DNA of 6,199 nucleotides from Candidatus Aegiribacteria sp. (lineage in GTDB: Bacteria > Fermentibacterota > Fermentibacteria > Fermentibacterales > JCC-6), in contig DAOWFD010000413.1 in assembly GCA_030638185.1 (NCBI GenBank), positions 1 to 6,199 of the forward strand, given 5' to 3'. The notes beneath the pieces were generated by a model, which was not told the origin of the DNA, ran no database searches, and saw only the letters and a program-made list of their open reading frames with translations. The position numbers and the translations under genes were made by a program. Shown in pieces: positions 1 to 5,621 of the stretch (position 1 is the first letter of the stretch; each line of letters begins with the position of its first letter).

Positions 1-1
1 C

Positions 2-1066
2 TACAGCTATATTGGTGATGATGGAATACCCGACAACGATGTAGACCAGAACGGCGTAAGTGACCATTTTACCATTCTGGCAAAGGTTGTTGCCAGCGAT
101 ACTCTGTACAGGGAAGATCCCGCGTCTGGTGTTATTCTTTTTTCCGAGGGAATGCCTTTCTACCACTTCAGTCATACGGTTGGTGATACCACTTACCTGG
201 TGGTCCCGCGTAACCTCAGCTACATGTGGGACAGTGACAGCCCTGTTACCACAGAAGATGATTCCGGAGAACCGCTGCTACCGGTAATGTGTAATGGTTT
301 CGTGGGCTGGAGGCTACTTGATGTCTGGGTAGAGAAAGCCGCTGGTGGTATTGAAAGACCTTCGGATGTTTACGGATACCCCATACCCATCAGCCACCAG
401 TGGTGGAACTGGGAGAGCGACCCGAAAACTGATTCGGAGAAGTACAGTTTCATGTGGGGAAAAAATCCCGATTTGAACGGTCTTTACAGCGGGCCGGCAT
501 ACATGCCCGACTGGGTGGGTAACCCCAACGCGCCAGATGCTACTATGCCTCAGAATCCGGGACCTTTCCCCTTTGTTTACGATTCCCCCATTCGTTTAGG
601 TTATCCTGTATTTGACTACAGATTTCTTCAGTCTGTGGGACCTTTGGAACTTGCGGATGGAGACACTCTTCACATTTTAGGTGGCTGGGTTGCCGGCAGG
701 GGTCTTGATGGCCTGCGGATGAACGCAGACCTTCTGCTGGACGCCTATTACCGCGATTCCATATGGGGTCAGGGTCTGGGGGTGGAATCCACTGAACCAG
801 TTCCTGTACATGATATTCTGGTCTCCCCCAACCCTATGACCTCTCAGGGTGTGGTGAATTTCACGCTGGCTGAGCAGGGAAGAACAGTTATTACAATTTA
901 CGACATTTCCGGAAGGTCGGTTGTTACAATTCTGAACTTGGAAATGTCTGCAGGAAACCATTCGGTCAACCTGAATACTACCGGAATGGGCTCCGGAGTT
1001 TACTTCATAAGAGTTCTTTCAGGCAGCAGCAGTGCTGTGGGAAGGTTCGTTGTTCTGCATAGATAA
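2..1066 (+). CDS. Secreted protein with C-terminal T9SS type-A sorting domain (5' end outside window)
   Basis: The frame is open from base 2, so the start lies upstream; 354 residues are visible, ending in TAA. The first visible residues contain an Asp-rich, calcium-loop-like stretch (GDDGIPDNDVDQNGVSD). A large region of no family I recognise follows, rich in Trp, Tyr, Pro and Gly as in extracellular beta-rich proteins. It includes a GDTLHILGGWVAGRGL segment resembling the pre-sorting-domain part of other T9SS cargoes. The last ~85 residues (about base 805 onward) are a T9SS C-terminal domain: VSPNP, a beta-strand with NFTL, IYDISGR, the SAGNHSVNL strand, GSGVYFIRV and a basic final LHR. In this family the domain directs outer-membrane export by the Por system and is usually cleaved, with release or surface anchoring of the cargo. 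The catalytic or binding role is unknown. Any Met within the window (for example base 152) is internal, because the upstream residues in the same frame look equally protein-like. The gene is convergent with the next one and followed by a terminator hairpin. Confidence 0.88.
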   Translation, partial: YSYIGDDGIPDNDVDQNGVSDHFTILAKVVASDTLYREDPASGVILFSEGMPFYHFSHTVGDTTYLVVPRNLSYMWDSDSPVTTEDDSGEPLLPVMCNGFVGWRLLDVWVEKAAGGIERPSDVYGYPIPISHQWWNWESDPKTDSEKYSFMWGKNPDLNGLYSGPAYMPDWVGNPNAPDATMPQNPGPFPFVYDSPIRLGYPVFDYRFLQSVGPLELADGDTLHILGGWVAGRGLDGLRMNADLLLDAYYRDSIWGQGLGVESTEPVPVHDILVSPNPMTSQGVVNFTLAEQGRTVITIYDISGRSVVTILNLEMSAGNHSVNLNTTGMGSGVYFIRVLSGSSSAVGRFVVLHR

Positions 1067-1090
1067 TTCCAGGCAGAAAACCTGTGCTTC

Positions 1091-1139
1091 TGGGGCTGCA
1101 AACAAATTATGAAAACTGATTTGTTCTCAGCCTCGTTTT
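1091..1139 (+). terminator. Intrinsic terminator of the first T9SS cargo gene
   Basis: The hairpin starts 25 bases after the TAA stop. The outer stem is TGGGGCTG (1091-1098) with CAGCCTCG (1128-1135), eight pairs including G-U wobbles. A 2x2 internal loop follows, then AACAAAT (1101-1107) pairing perfectly with ATTTGTT (1119-1125) around an 11-base loop. TTTT follows directly at 1136-1139. The T-run lies on the plus-strand side only, so the element serves the upstream plus-strand gene rather than the convergent hydrolase. Confidence 0.65.
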
Positions 1140-1209
1140 CCTGAATATTTATAATCAGAATTCCAACTCAATGATCTCACAGGAACTCTCAGATCCCCTG
1201 GAGTCGTTA

Positions 1210-1230
1210 ATCTGCAATCCCGATGCAGAT
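1210..1230 (-). terminator. Stem-loop just after the hydrolase stop, possible terminator without T-tract
   Basis: ATCTGCA (1210-1216) and TGCAGAT (1224-1230) form a perfect 7-bp stem with a 7-base loop, beginning 14 bases after the minus-strand stop at 1245-1247. No T-run follows on the minus strand, so it may be an RNA 3'-end stabiliser or a weak or factor-dependent termination site. Confidence 0.35.
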
Positions 1231-1244
1231 ATGTCAGGTTCCAG

Positions 1245-3548
1245 CTATCTCAGGTTGATACATCTAGTCGTTGCAGAGACTCCACCAGTTTGAAGCTTGA
1301 CTAAGTAAATACCTGATGGCAAGTCACTCAATACATGTGCATCCGAGTGCGCTCCTAGCGGCAGGTAGGAGTCTATCAGCGTATACAGCAGTTTGCCCGA
1401 GATATCATACAGGTATAACTGAATATCCCTGCAGTCTACCAGTTTGAATGAAATGTTGACCGTACCCGTGAAGGGATTTGGCCAGCAATCGAGTTCCAGG
1501 CTGGTGAATGTTCCGCTCTCGGGAGAAAGCCCGGTCGAACCTTCGGGAGGGTCCACTAGCTCTATATCATCCAGCCCGATCCGACCTCTCTCTGAGCCGA
1601 AGTCCGAACCGAACTCGAACCTCACAGCCTCGATGTGCCCGAGATCGATCCCGGATCCATTGGTCAGAAAGTCCTTGAGCGTTAGCCTTATTGTGCAGAA
1701 TTCGTTCCCCCAGCCAGCTCCAAGGCCGTATCCGGTTCGTTTATATGGGCTTGTAACAAAGCCGTAGTTACCAGTACGAATTGTTGAAGAAGTACCGTAT
1801 TGGTCACGTAACGTTATCGACAGGGTCAATCCATCGTCCAGTATAACTGTGTTAGGGTGCCGGGTTCCCTGGCAGACACGGAATGAAAGAACTCGGTATT
1901 CAGTGAAATCACTTAGAGCTGGCACAATTGTCTGTTCGTAGTAAACGGTGCCAGTATTGATCCATTCGAATACAGCACAATTAGGATCGTCGTCATATCT
2001 TGATCTCGTCATTCCGTTTGAATTCTGCGATCCGGTCCATTCGAAGGAGGAGTCGAAATCTCTCATTTGAACTTCAGCGATATTCGAGACCGTATAGGTC
2101 ACAACACCGCCGGAACTGCTCAGTTCCAGCTGAGGGTTCGATTCGAAGTTGTCTATCACCGCTTTGCCCGAGCCTTCCTCAGCATCACGGTACTCATTGG
2201 AGATCACAACATTGTCTGGAATTCCAATAGGGTGGATATCGTCATACATCCGTACAAAGTAATCCATTCCTGCGGGATTGCCCTTTGCATAGTATTCCAC
2301 GAGTGGCAGCAGGTAGCCCCGTACAACAATATTCGTTGCAGCCCTGCCGATCTGGTCAGGACCATCCGGCCAACCGGGAAAGGTGGATGTGCAGAAATCC
2401 CAGTGTCCCGCGCCGTGAATGTACGTGAGATGTCGATTGCCTGTAGACCGCTCGAATATGGCCATTGACTGAACATAGAAATCCTCTGGAGCACCGGAGC
2501 AGTCCCCGTCTGCCCCTCCAATGAACATGTAGAAGTCAATATCGTATGGATTCACGATATCTGCTGACCAGAAACTTACGGGAGGCAGGCAGCAGAGCAG
2601 TGAATAGTCTTCCTCGTTAAAATAATCAGGGTTGTAGTCCCCGTTACATATCCCTGTATATGCTCGGACCACGGCTTCTCCACCAGTGCTGTGACCGATG
2701 GATACGATGTTGTGGCCATCGATATGGCCATCCAGCACTCCTCCGGCAATAGTATCCTGATGCCCTACTACGAAATCGATGTTATCTATGATAGACAGGG
2801 CGGCAGACATCGTCGCTCCAGCTGTACCGCTTCCTGTGTCGTTCGTGTGTACGATCACGATATAGCCGTAGGATGCTAGGTGATTGCCGATATGATCGTA
2901 CTCGTCATAGAAGAGATTCCAGCCGTGACTGACGACTACGAGTGGAAGTTGCCCCATCCCAGTGATCTCTGACGGATAGAAGAGCCTCTGTGTGAGCCAG
3001 CCTCCTCCGGAATATTCGGTTACGATAACGTCCAGCGGACCGGTATCGCATGCATCATGTAAAGAATAGAATCCGGCCTCCTGATCGCTGAACCCGTCGA
3101 TCAGATCACCGGCGGACAGGAGACCGTCCCGATCCAGATCGAGCACTGCGTCGTACCCGACTCCCAGCCCGTATCCTTCCTGACTTGCAAGGATATAGGG
3201 ACTGGCTGAGAGGAAGGTGTTCTCCTGTATGGTCGAGCCCTGGCAGATAACGGTCCGGGGACCACCTGGACGGACATCGATGAGAGTCGGACTGCTTAAC
3301 CATTCACTCATGAGTTTCGACTGAACTATGTAGATATCAAGAGCTTCACCGATCACCGAGGGATATTGCGAAGGGTCAACTGCAACGAAGATACTATCGT
3401 CCTCGTTGATAGAACTGGTGATCTGGAAATACGGATATCCCGTAAGTGGTTTACCTACCATCTCTGTCGGTATGAATTCCCACGCTGAAACACCTGCGCA
3501 GATAAGCAGGAGTCCGGTAGTAAAGAAGACCTTTCTGTGCAGTGGCAT
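1245..3548 (-). CDS. Secreted alpha/beta-hydrolase (esterase/lipase-like) with jelly-roll domain and T9SS sorting domain
   Basis: Preprotein of 767 residues. I place the start at the ATG at 3548, not the in-frame ATG at 3566: AAAGAGG (3554-3560) sits 5 bases before 3548, and starting there puts a classic signal peptide at the very N-terminus (PLHRK, hydrophobic VFFTTGLLLICAGV, likely cleavage after VSA). Residues ~137-148 form an EF-hand-like loop (DLDRDGLLSAGD, acidic positions 1, 3, 5 and 12). Residues ~190-425 are an alpha/beta-hydrolase core: VVVSHGW (oxyanion-hole region), nucleophile elbow GHSTGG (Ser ~287), likely acid GGADGD (Asp ~347), and HGAGHWDF (His ~382). This layout recalls the chlorophyllase, dienelactone-hydrolase and PETase-like polyesterase groups; the substrate cannot be read from sequence. 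Residues ~464-665 look like a carbohydrate-binding jelly-roll (ending GRIGLDDIEL). Residues ~684-767 are the T9SS domain (CWPNPFTGTVNISF, LYDISGKLL, PSGIYLVKL). Many cysteines fit an extracellular, disulfide-bonded protein. Expected location: cell surface or medium. Confidence 0.88.
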   Translation of the reverse strand: MPLHRKVFFTTGLLLICAGVSAWEFIPTEMVGKPLTGYPYFQITSSINEDDSIFVAVDPSQYPSVIGEALDIYIVQSKLMSEWLSSPTLIDVRPGGPRTVICQGSTIQENTFLSASPYILASQEGYGLGVGYDAVLDLDRDGLLSAGDLIDGFSDQEAGFYSLHDACDTGPLDVIVTEYSGGGWLTQRLFYPSEITGMGQLPLVVVSHGWNLFYDEYDHIGNHLASYGYIVIVHTNDTGSGTAGATMSAALSIIDNIDFVVGHQDTIAGGVLDGHIDGHNIVSIGHSTGGEAVVRAYTGICNGDYNPDYFNEEDYSLLCCLPPVSFWSADIVNPYDIDFYMFIGGADGDCSGAPEDFYVQSMAIFERSTGNRHLTYIHGAGHWDFCTSTFPGWPDGPDQIGRAATNIVVRGYLLPLVEYYAKGNPAGMDYFVRMYDDIHPIGIPDNVVISNEYRDAEEGSGKAVIDNFESNPQLELSSSGGVVTYTVSNIAEVQMRDFDSSFEWTGSQNSNGMTRSRYDDDPNCAVFEWINTGTVYYEQTIVPALSDFTEYRVLSFRVCQGTRHPNTVILDDGLTLSITLRDQYGTSSTIRTGNYGFVTSPYKRTGYGLGAGWGNEFCTIRLTLKDFLTNGSGIDLGHIEAVRFEFGSDFGSERGRIGLDDIELVDPPEGSTGLSPESGTFTSLELDCWPNPFTGTVNISFKLVDCRDIQLYLYDISGKLLYTLIDSYLPLGAHSDAHVLSDLPSGIYLVKLQTGGVSATTRCINLR

Positions 3549-3553
3549 GAATG

Positions 3554-3560
3554 CCTCTTT
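3554..3560 (-). promoter_or_regulatory. Ribosome binding site fixing the hydrolase start
   Basis: Reads AAAGAGG on the minus strand, 5 bases before the ATG at 3548. It lies inside the 6-codon extension that the upstream ATG at 3566 would add, which argues that translation begins at 3548. Confidence 0.65.
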
Positions 3561-3607
3561 CCACATGAAATGGGCAAGTTTTAAAGCATAATCTCTTGAC
3601 TGAACTG

Positions 3608-3637
3608 ATAATATTGATGGCAGACATGCAGTGTCAA
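3608..3637 (-). promoter_or_regulatory. Sigma-70-type promoter of the secreted hydrolase
   Basis: On the minus strand a perfect -35 box TTGACA (3632-3637) is separated by 18 bases from TATTAT (3608-3613), five of six matches to the -10 consensus. Transcription would begin near 3600, giving a leader of about 50 bases to the ATG at 3548. The promoter lies in the 124-base gap after the MBL gene, so the hydrolase can be transcribed independently of it. Called from sequence only. Confidence 0.6.
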
Positions 3638-3653
3638 AACTCTGAAGTGCTGA

Positions 3654-3675
3654 TGAACGATCAGAATATCGTTCA
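3654..3675 (-). terminator. Perfect hairpin overlapping the MBL-gene stop codon
   Basis: TGAACGAT and ATCGTTCA form an 8-bp perfect stem around a 6-base loop. The terminal TGA of the MBL gene (3673-3675) is the first three bases of the hairpin on the minus strand. The following bases are not T-rich, the nearest T-run (GTTTTG) being some 15 bases on, so it is a weak candidate terminator or a 3'-end structure. Confidence 0.4.
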
Positions 3676-4374
3676 AACGCAAGACCTGACCCTGTGCCGC
3701 CTGATTTCCTTCTCGATCACCGAAACTGGAAACGATTTTCCGTGTGCGGGATAAACCATGCTGGCTCCTTTATCGATCAGCAGTTCCCAGCTTTTTATTA
3801 CTGCGCTCATATCCTCAGCGAATATGGGCAGCCCCGGTGATAATCGAAGGGGAAACATGTTCATGGCCAGATCACCGACAAAAGCATCACCTGAATGAAG
3901 CAGTACACTGAGGGAACCGGAGGTATGACCGGGTGTTCAGATGACATCGCCTGGAATTCCGTATTCTTCAAGTGAAATGCCTTCATTCCCGATCAGAAGA
4001 TCAACGTCTGTTGCCTTTACTTCTTCAACCGGCATAATGTATCTGCGAAGTGACATGAACATCCTGCCCCACGTTGTGACCCCCGGAGGCGCAGGCATGA
4101 CAGGATTCTCCAGCCACTTCGATTCACTGCGGTGCATTGCAAGCTTCGCTCCCGTGGCTTCTTTGATCTCGGAGGCTGATCCTACATGATCTGAATGGCC
4201 ATGAGTTATAACAATCAGTTTCACCTCTCCGGGAACAATCCCTGCCGCTTCAAGCCCATTGATGAGATTCCTGCTCTTCCCGGGGCAGCCACAGTCAACA
4301 GCAATAATCCCGTCTCCCCAGAGCACGTAACTTCTGCTGAATCCAAGAGAGATGGGTATAATCTCTATGCTCAT
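3673..4374 (-). CDS. MBL-fold metallo-hydrolase interrupted by one in-frame TGA (possible selenoprotein or fresh pseudogene)
   Basis: Read through the TGA at 3937-3939, the frame gives 233 residues, a usual length for this family, which includes glyoxalase II-like and lactonase-like hydrolases. The N-terminal part (residues 1-145) has the strand IIAVDCGCPG and metal motif THGHSDHVG (His58, His60, Asp62, His63). The TGA is codon 146. It is followed in the same frame by TPGHTSGSLSVLL (His150), FVGDLAMN (bridging Asp168), LPIFAEDM, and VYPAHGKSF (His211). Every expected metal ligand is therefore present, but three lie after the TGA, so a product ending there would be inactive. No frameshift or other decay is visible. 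The start at 4374 is supported by GGAAGGA (4384-4390, 9-base gap) and AGGAG (4378-4382, 3-base gap). Codon 146 could be selenocysteine, a nonsense mutation (one base from Cys, Trp, Arg or Gly codons), or a base-call error. The substrate is unknown; the likely location is cytoplasmic, as no signal peptide is seen. Confidence 0.8.
3937..3939 (-). other. In-frame TGA, candidate recoded codon (Sec?) in the MBL hydrolase
   Basis: The minus-strand reading is GAT GTC ATC TGA ACA CCC GGT CAT, i.e. D-V-I-stop-T-P-G-H. The residue directly before TPGH is variable in MBL proteins and is sometimes Cys, so a Sec/Cys exchange is compatible with the family. Other genes here use TGA as a true stop (5591-5593 and 3673-3675), so a general reassignment of UGA is unlikely. 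Confidence 0.5.
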
Positions 4375-4526
4375 TGTCTCCTGTCCTTCCTGCCAGTAAT
4401 AGATAAGCTATTTAACGGGTTTACAGAATATCCCGCCTCTCCATCGGAATTATACAGTCCAAGGGTATCCTCCCCCTGACACTACCAGTTGTATACGCAA
4501 GCAGCCAGATCCAGGATATCCAGAGT

Positions 4527-4554
4527 GATATGCGGACATATCTGTACCGCATAT
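4527..4554. repeat. Overlapping inverted repeats in the divergent intergenic region
   Basis: ATATGCGG (4528-4535) and CCGCATAT (4547-4554) are a perfect 8-bp inverted repeat. The loop can add ACA/TGT pairs with one bulged A, closing on a four-base TATC loop. A second repeat, GATATG (4527-4532) with CATATC (4537-4542), uses the same left arm, so the two hairpins exclude each other. The position between the MBL gene (minus) and the MazG-like gene (plus) fits an operator for a dimeric regulator or an RNA switch-like structure; no function is shown. The rest of the 4375-4655 gap holds no gene that I can see. Confidence 0.5.
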
Positions 4555-4655
4555 GTAAGTTATTAATGTTGACAAGCTATTATACACCCCATTAGGCTTA
4601 GTCAGGTAAACCAATAACTGCGATTCAACCAATTATATGGTAAGGAAAACAAGAA

Positions 4656-4925
4656 GTGATGAAAAAGATCTACATGATAGCCAAAGGTCTTAATAATAGA
4701 TTTGGGGGTGACGATGACCCCTTTAGAATAACCACAAGGCTTCTCGAAGAAGCAGGTGAAGTTGCTTCTGAAGTCAATCATTTAGAACGATGCGGTTTGA
4801 AAAAAGAAAAAGCAGGAGAACCAGATCGAAAGAAGCTTGCAAAAGAGTTGCAGCAGGTTAGCTTGATTGATGGAAAGCAGTGCCATTACTTCCATCTGAT
4901 GGTCAGATTCGCGACCCGAAGGTGA
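4656..4925 (+). pseudogene. MazG-like NTP pyrophosphohydrolase, 3'-truncated or degenerate
   Basis: 89 residues. The first ~67 match the all-alpha MazG-like NTP-pyrophosphatase pattern: a first helix with FRITTRLLEEAGEVASEV (acidic E31, E32, E35 of the EExxE motif) and a later helix KKLAKELQQV where the family usually has ExxD. Here the second position is Gln67, so a metal-binding Asp appears to be lost. The remaining tail (SLIDGKQ... ending FATRR) does not resemble the expected third and fourth helices, and the protein stops ~30-40 residues short of typical small MazG-like proteins. No other frame restores the missing part. The start is either GTG 4656 or ATG 4659, with AAGGA at 4642-4646 upstream. 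Intact members hydrolyse non-canonical or excess NTPs to NMP and PPi; this copy is probably inactive. The LysE-type gene starts 38 bases after it and may share its transcript. Confidence 0.6.
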
Positions 4926-4963
4926 CCGGCAAGCCGTGACTACGTCAGGAGAATGAAGATTCC

Positions 4964-5593
4964 ATGTGGGCTTTTCTAGGTTACGCGACCATTCTTGGAT
5001 TGTCGGCCGGCGTTTCACCCGGTCCATTGCTTGCCATCGTGATAACCCAAACCGTGAGATACAATGTACGCGAGGGCATTAAAATAGCTGTCGCACCGCT
5101 GATCACCGATATTCCTATCATTTGTATCGCTCTTTTTCTTTTTCACTATTCGGATGAGTCAAATTTTGTGCTAGGTGTGATTTCATTTATTGGTGCCGCC
5201 TTTGTGTTTGTCCTTGGAATCAACAGTATTCGCCAGAAGCCAGTCAATCTCGAATTATCCGGTGAAGAACCAAGGTCATATATCAAAGGTGTTCTGGTAA
5301 ACGCTTTCAGTCCGCATCCGTACATATTCTGGTTCTCAGTCGGAGTGCCCACAATCATCAAAGCATCAAAACAATCCCTGGCCGTATCCTTTGCCTTTGT
5401 TCTGTGTTTCTTCTTTTTCGTCGTTGGGTCAAAAATAGTTATTGCTCTGCTTGTTGGGAGATCACGTGGGTTTCTTTCCGGATCAGCTTATCTATGGACG
5501 ATGAGAATTCTGGGCATGTTCCTTATTGGCTTTGCCATTATTCTTCTTATGGAAGGGATTTCTCTGACTGGAATAATATTAAATATATTTTGA
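4964..5593 (+). CDS. LysE/RhtB-family amino-acid exporter
   Basis: 209 residues, the usual length for the LysE translocator family. About six hydrophobic segments are visible: ~3-28, 38-60, 67-86, 109-128, 138-164 and 178-200, with a hydrophilic loop near 87-105. The first carries the family signature GLSAGVSPGPLLAIV. NAFSPHPYIFW (~113-123) is the second conserved block that starts the C-terminal half. Members export amino acids or related small molecules across the inner membrane, driven by the proton gradient; the substrate cannot be assigned. The Shine-Dalgarno is weak: AGGAG at 4947-4951 is 12 bases away, GAAGA at 4955-4959 is 4 bases away. The gene ends in three consecutive in-frame stops (TGA TAA TAA) and is convergent with the RseP-like gene 28 bases on. 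No own promoter is evident in the short upstream gap. Confidence 0.88.
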   Translation: MWAFLGYATILGLSAGVSPGPLLAIVITQTVRYNVREGIKIAVAPLITDIPIICIALFLFHYSDESNFVLGVISFIGAAFVFVLGINSIRQKPVNLELSGEEPRSYIKGVLVNAFSPHPYIFWFSVGVPTIIKASKQSLAVSFAFVLCFFFFVVGSKIVIALLVGRSRGFLSGSAYLWTMRILGMFLIGFAIILLMEGISLTGIILNIF

Positions 5594-5621
5594 TAATAAT
5601 GCTCAAATGAAAAACCTTACC

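Noticed and set aside
677..961. 94-codon minus-strand frame inside the first cargo gene
   Set aside because: Lies antisense to the T9SS sorting domain, has no recognisable domain and no ribosome binding site; a shadow frame.
2067..2468. 133-codon plus-strand frame inside the hydrolase gene
   Set aside because: Opposite strand of the alpha/beta-hydrolase coding region, with no family resemblance; the minus-strand frame carries the GHSTGG and T9SS motifs.
3673..4374. General reassignment of UGA to a sense codon
   Set aside because: The LysE-type gene and the MBL gene itself end at TGA, and no other in-frame TGA occurs in the confident genes, so a global code change is not supported.
4449..4454. 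TATAAT on the minus strand as promoter for the MBL gene
   Set aside because: A perfect -10 hexamer, but the -35 position reads AGGGGG and no extended -10 TGn motif is present. It may be real but is not well supported alone.
4569..4598. TTGACA as -35 box for the MazG-like gene
   Set aside because: The hexamers 17-18 bases downstream (TTAGGC, TAGGCT) match the -10 consensus poorly. TATTAT at 4578 is too close to this TTGACA, and its own upstream region has no good -35.
4953..4979. Short frame ATG AAG ATT CCA TGT GGG just before the LysE-type gene
   Set aside because: Ends after eight codons, and AGGAG is only one base from its ATG, too close for normal initiation; no leader-peptide character such as a run of one amino acid.
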